56,317 nucleotides of DNA from Paraburkholderia franconis. Lineage in GTDB: Bacteria > Pseudomonadota > Gammaproteobacteria > Burkholderiales > Burkholderiaceae. Where the stretch lies: positions 1 through 56,317 of the forward strand of contig NZ_WHNP01000050.1 in NCBI RefSeq assembly GCF_009362735.1, written 5' to 3'. The notes under the pieces are model-generated. The model made no database searches and was not told the DNA's origin. It saw only the letters and a program-made list of their open reading frames with translations. Shown here one piece after another: positions 32,771-40,384 of this stretch. Made by a program: the position numbers and the translations under genes. Every line of letters begins with the position of its first letter. Positions within the stretch are counted from its first letter, which is position 1.

Positions 32771-35023
32771 ATGAGCAATGTACAAAGCGTAGCGCGCGAT
32801 CAACGCGTGCCGGTTTCTTCTTCGTCGATTGGTGAGCAAGGCGGCATCGGTCGCCGCGTCGCTCCTTATGCTGCAATTGGGCGCTTGGGCTGCTTCGATC
32901 GCCGCGGCCGCGCTGGCATGGCCGTCGCGGTGTTGGGGGCGATCGCATGGTGGCCGGCGGCGCGCGCGGCGCCCGTCACCGATTACATCGCTGTCAGCGG
33001 CAACGTGATGACGGGTGCGCCGACCACGGTGTCGAACGACCTGAATGCAATGGCGATCGGCCCGTCGGCGAACGCGTCGGGAGACTATGCGCTCGCCGTG
33101 GGGGCTGGCGCAGGAGCGGCGCGCGCCGGCTCGACGGCCATCGGTGCGCGCGTTGCGGCGTTGGGCCTGGACACGACGGTGATCGGCTATAGCGCGTCGA
33201 CGGGTTTCGACGCGGACAGGGCCGTGTCGATCGGCTACATGTCGGCGGCGGACGGCGCCGATTCGCTCGCGTTCGGTTCGATGTCGATGGCGCGCGGTCA
33301 GCGTTCGACGGCGATCGGCGTGAACGCGCTGGTGGGTGACACAGCCGCCGACGGGGTGGCCCTGGGTTCGAACAGTTCGGTCGTCGCAAGCGGTGCCGTG
33401 GCGTTGGGCGCGAATTCAAAAGCCGATCGCGCGAACGTCGTCTCCGTCGGCAATGCGACGCTCCAGCGGCAGATCGTCAACGTCGCGGCGGGCACAGCGG
33501 ATACCGATGCCGTCAACGTCAGCCAGTTGCGAGCTGCTGTATCGGCAGGCGTGCCGGACGCGGTCACGTATGACTCGGCGGCCCATGACGCCGTCACGTT
33601 GGGTGGCGCAGCAGCGAGTGCGCCCGTCCGGCTCGGCAACGTGGCAAACGGTATCGTCGATGCAAGCAGCCACGACGCGATCAACGGTAGCCAGTTGCAT
33701 GGCCTGAGCGCGAGTGTGGCGTCGGCGTTGGGCGGCGACGCGGCGGTCGCAGCGGACGGAACGGTCGTCGCGCCGTCGTATCGTGTCGGTGGCAGCGTGT
33801 TTCGCAATGTCGGCGATGCGCTCGGTAATCTCGATGGCCGCGTTGCCAGCAACACGAGCGCAATCAACGATCTCAACGTCGCGCTGAGCAACGTGATGAA
33901 CAACGGTGTCGAGCCGCGCTATTTCCATGCGAATTCGACGCTCGCCGATTCGCTGGCGACGGGCGCCAATTCGGTTGCGATAGGCGGTGGCGCGCAGGCC
34001 GCCTTTGAGAACTCAGTGGCGCTCGGCGCGAATGCGGTCGCGGATCGGGCCAACTCGGTATCGGTCGGCACGACCGGCGGCGAACGGCAGATCACGCATG
34101 TTGCGGCGGGCACAGCCGATACGGATGCCGTCAATGTCTCGCAGTTGAAGCAGGCAGGGCTGGTCGACGGAAACGGCCGCGCAACGAGCGCCGTCGTGTA
34201 CGACCATACGGGCGATCAAGTGGACTATGCGAGCGTGACCCTAGGCCAGGGTGTGGCTGGCGGCACGGTCCTTCACAATCTGGCCAACGGTGTTCTGGCC
34301 AGCGACGCGGTCAATCTCGGTCAGTTGAACGATGTGGTGAATCAGATCGTCAACGTGCAAACGCAAGGCGCAACGAATCCATTTGTGAGCCTGAATGGCG
34401 ACGCCACGGCGGAAGCGGCGACTGCGACTGGCACGCATGCGACGGCCGTGGGTGCGAGCGCAGTCGCAAACAGCGATGAGGCCACCGCGCTCGGCGCCAA
34501 TGCACAGGCGAGCGGCCTGACGGCGACGGCTGTCGGCTCGCAAGCTGTCGCGAACGGCGCGAATGCTTCGGCATTTGGCGCGGGCAGCCAGGCCGTCGCC
34601 AATGGCGCGGTTGCCTTGGGCGCCGGTTCAATCGCGGATCGCGCGAACGCCGTGTCCGTGGGTCAGGCAGGCGGCGAACGGCAGATCGTCAACGTCGCGC
34701 CGGGCACGCGCGGCACGGATGCGGTCAACCTGAACCAGTTGAACGCAGCAATCGATCAAACCCATCAGTCGCTTCACGACCTCGACACGAGCACCCGAAA
34801 GGGGATCGCCGCTGCGTCGGCGTTGCAGATCGTGACGCCGTACCTGCCGGGGCGTACGACACTCAATGCCGGTATCGCTGGCTATCGGGGGCAGGCGGCG
34901 CTTGGTCTTGGCGTATCGCGCTGGAACGAGAAGGGGACGATCAATTTCAATGCGGGCGTCGCGTCGTCGGGCAGTAACAGCACGATTGTGCGAGCCGGCA
35001 TTGGCATCGTGCTCGGTAACTGA
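32771..35023 (+). CDS. Trimeric autotransporter adhesin (YadA-like)
   Basis: A 750-aa surface adhesin. A long N-terminal signal region ends at about residue 66 (hydrophobic AVAVLGAIAW, cleavage after AARA). The passenger consists of YadA-type head repeats rich in AIG, ALG and AVG turns. Three neck motifs follow, each of the form (A)NxVSVG...RQI..VA.GT...DAVN..QL, near residues 218-255, 424-461 and 626-660. The final 70 residues are the YadA membrane anchor, ending GIGIVLGN. Three chains form the outer-membrane barrel and stalk. ATG 32771 has AAGG six bases upstream. It appears monocistronic. The binding target is unknown. Confidence 0.92.
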   Translation: MSNVQSVARDQRVPVSSSSIGEQGGIGRRVAPYAAIGRLGCFDRRGRAGMAVAVLGAIAWWPAARAAPVTDYIAVSGNVMTGAPTTVSNDLNAMAIGPSANASGDYALAVGAGAGAARAGSTAIGARVAALGLDTTVIGYSASTGFDADRAVSIGYMSAADGADSLAFGSMSMARGQRSTAIGVNALVGDTAADGVALGSNSSVVASGAVALGANSKADRANVVSVGNATLQRQIVNVAAGTADTDAVNVSQLRAAVSAGVPDAVTYDSAAHDAVTLGGAAASAPVRLGNVANGIVDASSHDAINGSQLHGLSASVASALGGDAAVAADGTVVAPSYRVGGSVFRNVGDALGNLDGRVASNTSAINDLNVALSNVMNNGVEPRYFHANSTLADSLATGANSVAIGGGAQAAFENSVALGANAVADRANSVSVGTTGGERQITHVAAGTADTDAVNVSQLKQAGLVDGNGRATSAVVYDHTGDQVDYASVTLGQGVAGGTVLHNLANGVLASDAVNLGQLNDVVNQIVNVQTQGATNPFVSLNGDATAEAATATGTHATAVGASAVANSDEATALGANAQASGLTATAVGSQAVANGANASAFGAGSQAVANGAVALGAGSIADRANAVSVGQAGGERQIVNVAPGTRGTDAVNLNQLNAAIDQTHQSLHDLDTSTRKGIAAASALQIVTPYLPGRTTLNAGIAGYRGQAALGLGVSRWNEKGTINFNAGVASSGSNSTIVRAGIGIVLGN

Positions 35024-35160
35024 TCAGGCTTGCACGACGGGCGCGGGCGCTGTTGCATCATCGCGGTCGCGCTGTGGGCACGCTGTGGTCACATTCTGGC
35101 AGCGCTGCGTCGGCCATAGATGCGAGCGGCCCGGAGTCCGGCACGCGACATGTCACTTGC

Positions 35161-36459
35161 TCAAAACGCGTAGTACGGTCCGTTGCCGGCCGAGGTCAGG
35201 CGCGACTCGATCGCGGTGTAGATCCGTCGTCCGAAGAAGAACGGCAGTCCCCAATCGAATGCGCTCGATGGACCGCCCAGGTTGTTGAACGCGTAGTTGT
35301 TGGTGGCAAACAGCGTTTGCGCGTTGGCGATGGAAAAATCCGGCGACGTCGTTTCTCCATTGACGCCCGTCAGCGTCGCCGACAGCGATTGCGTCGACGC
35401 GGGGCACCACCAGACGCCACAGCGCGTAAGCGTCGTGCTGGGGAAAAACAGGCCGTTCGAACCACTATCGATAAAGCTTTGTGAGTACGGTTGTCCGTTC
35501 AGGGAGGTGGTCACATAGCCCGTCGTCGTATTGGCCTTCAACACGGTTGTGCTGCCGAGCGTGTTGTTGGCTTGTGTGCCGATGCCGAAGATCATCGATC
35601 CGTAGACAGTCGCCGCGCCGCCGGGTCCGACCGTCGGCAGGTCGATCACGACGCCGTTGTTGTCGAGCGCGAACCGGCTGATCGGGTTGGTTACTTGCTG
35701 GTCGAGCGGCTGTGTGCTCGACACACACGAGCCCGTCGTGTCGCATGCGTAGTACCAGCGCGGCAGGGCCGACGCGATGCAGCCGCCTCCGCAATCGGCG
35801 GAGAACAGGCCGACGCCGAGAATGCCGTTCACGCGCAGCGCCGTGGGCGTCATCATCGGCAGGCCGGAGGCCGCACAGTCGGAAGGGACGGTTGGCACGG
35901 ACGGATCGGCGATTACCTGTATCGACAGGCTCGGCGCGAGTTGGCCTGCCATCCGGACATCGGCGGTTCGCACGGCGCCCCATGTGTAGCCGGTGCCGAA
36001 CACGCCGCATTCTCCACTGACGCCGTTTATCGTACCGGCAGACGTGCTGGCCGGCACGGCGGGCAATGTGAGACTCGCGGGCAATTGTGAAGCGAGTACG
36101 CGCAATCCTTGCGAGCCGGTATCGACCTGTACGTTGTCGATCGTCACGCAGTTCGACGTGCCCGGTGCGCATACCGTCACGCGCGTCGTGAGCATGTTGC
36201 GTGTTTGCGTGGGCGTCGACGTGACGACGATCGGCTGGACGTTGGGTATCGTCGATTGAGGAACGGTTGCGACGGGCGCGCTTGCCGGGACGGAGGCACT
36301 GGCCGTTGGCGCACCGCTGGCCGGCGAAGAGGGTGTCGTCGGGGACGAATTGCCAGCCGTGTCCGAGCTGCTTGAATTCCCGCCACCGCCACCGCATCCG
36401 GACAATCCGGCGAGTACTGCCATGAGAAAGCCAAGCGCGAGAAGCCGTTTATTCGTCAT
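35161..36459 (-). CDS. DUF3443 family putative lipoprotein
   Basis: A 432-aa protein with a lipoprotein signal (lipobox LAGLSGC, Cys22) followed by poly-Gly and a Ser/Pro/Ala-rich linker up to about residue 85. The rest matches the DUF3443 proteins common in Burkholderiaceae, with motifs such as VQVDTGSQGLRVLAS and FIDSGSNGLFFPS that resemble paired DTG/DSG loops of pepsin-like proteases. This resemblance is intriguing but does not prove protease activity. ATG 36459 is chosen for the signal peptide; the frame stays open far upstream across the DUF2844 gene. It is 11 bp downstream of the DUF2844 gene and surely co-transcribed. Confidence 0.88.
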   Translation of the reverse strand: MTNKRLLALGFLMAVLAGLSGCGGGGGNSSSSDTAGNSSPTTPSSPASGAPTASASVPASAPVATVPQSTIPNVQPIVVTSTPTQTRNMLTTRVTVCAPGTSNCVTIDNVQVDTGSQGLRVLASQLPASLTLPAVPASTSAGTINGVSGECGVFGTGYTWGAVRTADVRMAGQLAPSLSIQVIADPSVPTVPSDCAASGLPMMTPTALRVNGILGVGLFSADCGGGCIASALPRWYYACDTTGSCVSSTQPLDQQVTNPISRFALDNNGVVIDLPTVGPGGAATVYGSMIFGIGTQANNTLGSTTVLKANTTTGYVTTSLNGQPYSQSFIDSGSNGLFFPSTTLTRCGVWWCPASTQSLSATLTGVNGETTSPDFSIANAQTLFATNNYAFNNLGGPSSAFDWGLPFFFGRRIYTAIESRLTSAGNGPYYAF

Positions 36460-36470
36460 CGCGCGTCCCG

Positions 36471-36950
36471 TCAGCGCAGATCGGCAAGCGAAATGCCGGC
36501 CGGAAGGGCAGCCGGCAGCCAGGCGCGGCCGACGTAGCTGCGCATCTGACCACCGGACTCGACGATGACGTCCGGTTGCTCGACGCGCGAAGCATGGAGG
36601 TGACTGAACTCGTTCAGTTGCGCGGCCGCTTTCGCGCGGTACCGGTCCGCATACCGTCCGAGCATCCGCGTGAGATCGGGCATCGTCGGGCCTTGCCATG
36701 TGTACGCGAAGACATGGCCGTCGCTGGTCGCGTATTCGTTGATGGTCGTGCCGCCCGCATCGACGGTCGAACGTATCTGGACCGTACTGCCTGGTAACAC
36801 GCGCTGCGTCGATCCGTCGTCCGCTCGAGGCGCCGACATCGTGCCGCCGAGTTCCGCATGCGCGGGGCCGGCGAGCAATGCGGTGACGCCTGCCGCCAGA
36901 ACGATGAATGTGGCAAAGATCGTCGCCCGATAGTGGTCGATACGCGTCAT
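36471..36950 (-). CDS. DUF2844 family secreted protein
   Basis: A 159-aa protein with a Sec signal peptide (hydrophobic AGVTALLAGPAHA, cleavage near residue 32). The mature chain is of the DUF2844 type, with a conserved middle INEYATSDGHVFAYTWQGPT and the C-terminal GGQMRSYVGRAWLPAALP. Its partner DUF3443 follows 11 bp downstream; the two occur together widely in Burkholderia relatives, so they probably work together in the envelope. Function unknown. Confidence 0.87.
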   Translation of the reverse strand: MTRIDHYRATIFATFIVLAAGVTALLAGPAHAELGGTMSAPRADDGSTQRVLPGSTVQIRSTVDAGGTTINEYATSDGHVFAYTWQGPTMPDLTRMLGRYADRYRAKAAAQLNEFSHLHASRVEQPDVIVESGGQMRSYVGRAWLPAALPAGISLADLR

Positions 36951-37421
36951 GGTTGGCTCCCCGAAGGCCCTCGGTCATTATTGAGATCGTTATTTCAAGA
37001 TATCACCGGGGTTTTGAGGCGCGATTCACGCAAACAAAAGGGTCGCGTACCCGTATCGGCCGAAAGGGCACCGTCGATACACATTTAGTCCAAAGAAATC
37101 AAAGGCGTAGCTCAGAGTCTTACGTCGTCCCGATTGCGCCGAAAATTGTGGCGAAATGTTAAATTTCGGCGTGAAATGGGCGCTGGCGCGCCGCCTTTCC
37201 AGGTGATTATGAGATGATGCGGGCGACTTTTGCGTTGCGGGCAGTGGTGCCCAGGCTCCGTATTTGGAACCTCGACGGCATGTCGGCAGGGCATGGCGGA
37301 AACACGGCCGAAAGCGCATCAACGCGAGGCAAACCCCGCTTTTTGCACTTCGCGACGCCGGACCGGTAAAATGACGGGTTACCACGGACTTGCCGTGGCG
37401 TAGCGGAAGGATTTCCAGAAC
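36951..37421. other. Divergent region between DUF2844 and bamC
   Basis: A 471-bp gap. The right end has the bamC promoter. The left 110 bp are AT-rich and probably hold the DUF2844 promoter. Between about 37120 and 37340 I see no gene or conserved structure. Confidence 0.6.
37343..37372 (+). promoter_or_regulatory. Predicted promoter of bamC
   Basis: -35 TTGCAC (37343-37348), 18-bp spacer, -10 TAAAAT (37367-37372), about 50 bp before the start codon. Confidence 0.6.
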
Positions 37422-38651
37422 ATGACAGATCTTCGTCTCACCAAGCGGTTCGCAGCATTGCTGATGGCAGGCGGTCTGGTCGCCGGCTGCGGCACGTCGT
37501 CGCCGACCAAAATCGACTACAAGAGCGACTCGAAGTCGAAGGAAGTGTCACTCGCTGTTCCGCCGAACCTGATGGAAGAAACGGCAGACCAGCGTTCGCT
37601 GCCGCCGCAAAGCGGTCAGACGTCGCTGTCCACGTTGCAGCAGGTGCAAACCGATGCGCCGTCCACCACGGCTGTCGCGCCTGTCGTCAGCGGCATGCAC
37701 ATCCAGCGCGACGGCACCGAAAGCTGGCTCGTGCTCGACAACAAGACGCCGGATCAGGCGTGGCCGCAAATCCGCCGCTTCTGGCAGGAACAGGGCTTCC
37801 TGCTCGTCGTCGACCAGCGCGACAAAGGCGTGATGGAAACGGACTGGAACGAGACGCATCCGTCCATCAACGATGGTTTCATCCGCAGCACGCTGTCGAA
37901 GGCGATGGGCAATTCGTACGTGACGGCGGAGCGCAACAAGTACCGCACGCGTCTCGAAGCGGCGCCGAACGGCGGCACGTACGTGTTCGTCAGCCAGAAG
38001 GGCTTGCGTGAGGCGCTGAGCGGCGCGAACAACGACACGAGCAAGTGGGAGCCGAAGCCGAACGATCCCGCGCTCGAAACCGAATACCTGAAACGTCTGA
38101 TGGCGTCGCTTGCGCAGGCCGATTCGGGCACGCGGGTGGCCGGTTCTCCGGCTGCGCCGGCTACGCCGCCCGCTGGTTCGCAACTGGCGCCGAACGCCGC
38201 GACGAATGGCGCGAAGTCGGCGGCTGCGGCGACGGCTGCGCAAAACGTCTCGCTGTCCGCACAGACGCCGGTGCCGGATGCGTCGTCGGGCGATACGTCG
38301 GTGCAGGCTTCGTCGACCGAACTGACGCTCGGCGAGCCGTACGACCGCGCATGGCTGCGCGTCGGCCTCGCGCTCGATCGCAGCAACTTCACCGTCGACG
38401 ATCGAGATCGCACGCGTGGTCTGTACTTTGTTCGCTACGTCGATCCGAAGGATTTGTCGTCGGAGGAACAGGGCTTCTGGAGCCAGGTGTTCCACGGCCG
38501 CAAGGAGAAGGTCGCCAAGCAATACCGCGTGAACGTGCGCGAGGTGACGCCGAATCAGACGCGTATCGCAGTCGTCGACGACAAGGGCAACATCGACGCG
38601 TCGTCGCAAGCGAAGCAGATCATGTCGCTGATGGTCGATCAGTTGCACTGA
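37422..38651 (+). CDS. bamC: Outer membrane assembly lipoprotein BamC (NlpB)
   Basis: A 409-aa lipoprotein of the BAM complex, which inserts beta-barrel proteins into the outer membrane. The lipobox is LVAGC (Cys23). A flexible N-terminal part (SLAVPPNLMEE) is followed by the first helix-grip domain (LVLDNKTPDQAWPQIRRFWQ near residue 107). An Ala/Pro/Ser-rich linker spans about 235-300, and the second helix-grip domain (LGEPYDRAWLRVGLALDRS near 305) extends to the C-terminus. It has its own promoter and terminator. In many relatives bamC follows dapA; no dapA is present upstream here. Confidence 0.9.
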   Translation: MTDLRLTKRFAALLMAGGLVAGCGTSSPTKIDYKSDSKSKEVSLAVPPNLMEETADQRSLPPQSGQTSLSTLQQVQTDAPSTTAVAPVVSGMHIQRDGTESWLVLDNKTPDQAWPQIRRFWQEQGFLLVVDQRDKGVMETDWNETHPSINDGFIRSTLSKAMGNSYVTAERNKYRTRLEAAPNGGTYVFVSQKGLREALSGANNDTSKWEPKPNDPALETEYLKRLMASLAQADSGTRVAGSPAAPATPPAGSQLAPNAATNGAKSAAAATAAQNVSLSAQTPVPDASSGDTSVQASSTELTLGEPYDRAWLRVGLALDRSNFTVDDRDRTRGLYFVRYVDPKDLSSEEQGFWSQVFHGRKEKVAKQYRVNVREVTPNQTRIAVVDDKGNIDASSQAKQIMSLMVDQLH

Positions 38652-38693
38652 GCACGGAACACCGTCGCGCTTTTCGCGCGGCCTCGCATCAAG

Positions 38694-38727
38694 CCCGCGT
38701 GACGCTCGCCGTCATGCGGGTTTTTTT
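38694..38727 (+). terminator. Intrinsic terminator of bamC
   Basis: CCCGCGTGACG (38694-38704) pairs with CGTCATGCGGG (38710-38720) with one G-U pair, followed by T7. Confidence 0.95.
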
Positions 38728-38956
38728 GTTTTCGTCGAGTTCGTATCGGGGCGACCGTCTCGGGCGGAAGCCGCATCCTCTTGCCGAGTGCGTACCAACA
38801 AGCCCGGACGTAACGTGACGTTACGCCGTAACGCCGTGAATTGGCGCCTGCGCAAAACGTCGTCTTTCATCATTCCCGTCGCCAGATCAACGGCTTGCGC
38901 GGCGAACGACGCCACGTAAGCGCTTGGCACACTAGCTGCTTTTAACAGCCGCGTCC

Positions 38957-39181
38957 GCATGAAACCTCGACGCGAAGCTTCATGCTGTCCGCGTCCGCGT
39001 CTGCGTTCACGGAATGCGCATGCGCGAGCTGTACGAACATGCGCGCGGCAGAAGCTTGATGGGTAGGATCTCGCTGGATAACGACGGGCGCGGGAAAGCG
39101 CCCGTTCTGGTGGCCCCGTCGCCTATCCTCGTAGGGCGACGGTTTCGCCCGCGCTCCACGGTTGGAGCGCGGGCTATTTTT
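38957..39181 (+). ncRNA. Candidate small RNA ending at an orphan terminator
   Basis: Four hairpins lie in order: GCATGAA/TTCATGC (38957-38985), ACGGGCGC/GCGCCCGT (39084-39105), GTCGCC/GGCGAC (39118-39140) and a terminator-type stem at 39147-39174 followed by TATTTTT. No plus-strand protein gene lies between the bamC terminator and this terminator, so a short non-coding transcript is the simplest explanation. The 5' end is unknown, and I recognise no known RNA family or clear promoter. The whole region could also be a leader or attenuator remnant. Confidence 0.3.
39147..39181 (+). terminator. Strong intrinsic terminator without an evident upstream gene
   Basis: GCCCGCGCTCCA (39147-39158) pairs perfectly with TGGAGCGCGGGC (39163-39174) around CGGT and is followed by TATTTTT. 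The T-tract is on the plus strand. The only nearby gene downstream, EamA, is on the minus strand and ends at 39212; on that strand no U-run follows the hairpin. Confidence 0.85.
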
Positions 39182-39211
39182 CCTGCTGTCGCGCCATGTT
39201 GCGACGACGAT

Positions 39212-40144
39212 TCAGCAGCGTTCGCTGACGCCGCGTCCTGCAAAGCCGGGAATGCGTTTGACCACGCCCGTAGCGAGCGCGGTACCGACGAGAATTACCG
39301 CGCAGCCTTCCAGCATGCCGACCGAGACGCGTTCGCCGAGGAACATCGCGCCCCACAGAATGCCGAAAATCGGGATGACGAACGTGACGGTGATCGCGCG
39401 AGCGGGGCCGGCGACGGCGATCAGATGGAAGAACAGCATATACGCGATGCCCGTGCACGCGACGCCCAGCGCGATCACCGAGCCCCACGCCTTGAGCGAC
39501 GGCGCGGCCGTCGGCCAGGAGGCCAGGGCGAGCGGCAGCAGCACGATGGTCGCGCCGATCATCGTGCCTGTCGCGACGGTGAGCGCGTCGACGCCCGTCA
39601 GGTGCTTTTTCGTGTAGCTGGCCGCGACACCGTAGAGCAGCGTCGCGCCGAGCGCGGCCGCCGCGGCGAGCGCCGTGGTCGCCGGCGATACGTTCGATCC
39701 GCTTGGCGCGGCGATCTGGTCCCATACGAGCGTCAGCACGCCCGCGAAGCCGATCACGAGGCCCACGCTGCGCAGCGCGCTCAGTCGGTCCTTGAGCCAC
39801 ACAAAGGCGACGAGCGCGCCCCACAGCGGCGTCGTCGCGTTGATCACAGAGGTGACGCCCGCCGACAGCGTGATTTCCGCATAGGCGAACAGGCAGAACG
39901 GCGCAGCCGAATTCAGAATGCCGACGACCAGCAGCGGCAGCGCGCGCGTGCGCAATGTCGCGGCGGATTCGCGCAGCGGGCGCCGCGCGACAAGCACGAT
40001 CAGCAGGAACAGCGCGCCGATGCCGACACGCAGCGCCATCAGCGGCGCAACGCCGAAGTCGGTCACGCCGACTCGGATGAACAGAAACGACGCGCCCCAT
40101 AGCGCGGCGAGAATCAGAAGCTGGAAGACGTTGACTGGATTCAT
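39212..40144 (-). CDS. EamA/DMT-family transporter
   Basis: A 310-aa inner-membrane protein with ten predicted helices in two EamA repeats (LILAALWGASFLFIRVGV at the start of repeat 1, ALGATLLYGVAASYTKKHL opening repeat 2). A probable exporter of metabolites or amino acids; the substrate cannot be inferred. ATG 40144 fits the family N-terminus; an upstream in-frame ATG at 40186 adds 14 polar residues. It has no operon partner: lldP is upstream on the same strand but ends at its own terminator about 240 bp away. Confidence 0.87.
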   Translation of the reverse strand: MNPVNVFQLLILAALWGASFLFIRVGVTDFGVAPLMALRVGIGALFLLIVLVARRPLRESAATLRTRALPLLVVGILNSAAPFCLFAYAEITLSAGVTSVINATTPLWGALVAFVWLKDRLSALRSVGLVIGFAGVLTLVWDQIAAPSGSNVSPATTALAAAAALGATLLYGVAASYTKKHLTGVDALTVATGTMIGATIVLLPLALASWPTAAPSLKAWGSVIALGVACTGIAYMLFFHLIAVAGPARAITVTFVIPIFGILWGAMFLGERVSVGMLEGCAVILVGTALATGVVKRIPGFAGRGVSERC

Positions 40145-40272
40145 CGTGAGGGTGTCGCGCGCAGTTGAGTCGCGATGCGTACGCATGCTAACACCGGCCC
40201 TGTATCTGTCGTTTCACGATGGAATGAAATAGCAAGAATCGGCAACCGGGCGGACGGCAAGGGGACTATGAA

Positions 40273-40326
40273 AACAAAAAGCGGCAAACAAAAAGCGGCA
40301 AACAAAAAGCGGCAAACAAAAAGCGG
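40273..40326. repeat. 14-bp tandem repeat adjoining the lldP terminator
   Basis: AACAAAAAGCGGCA is repeated 3.9 times without error (40273-40326). On the minus strand each unit reads as TGCCGCTTTTTGTT, so the U-tract that follows the lldP terminator stem, with part of the stem base, appears four times in a row. Confidence 0.95.
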
Positions 40327-40349
40327 GCGCCTCGTACGCGGCGCCCGCT
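40312..40349 (-). terminator. Intrinsic terminator of lldP
   Basis: On the minus strand AGCGGGCGCC (40349-40340) pairs with GGCGCCCGCT (40331-40322) and is followed by TTTTTGTTTG. It lies 36 bp after the lldP stop. Confidence 0.9.
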
Positions 40350-40384
40350 TCGGTTTCGACTACTGGCTGATGGCTCGGGCGGGC

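Larger units (their letters stand above)
38652..39211. other. Intergenic region after bamC with terminators and hairpins, no protein gene
   Basis: A 560-bp gap. It contains the bamC terminator and a series of hairpins ending in a second plus-strand terminator (listed separately). Open frames reading through 39014-39620 run through that terminator and antisense to the EamA gene. Confidence 0.65.

Noticed and set aside
32397..32948. 183-codon minus-strand frame upstream of the adhesin
   Set aside because: It overlaps the start of the adhesin gene and has no RBS, signal or domain.
37080..37115. tRNA-like stretch (GGCGTAGCTCAGAG)
   Set aside because: The D-arm-like string is not followed by an anticodon arm, T-arm or acceptor complement.
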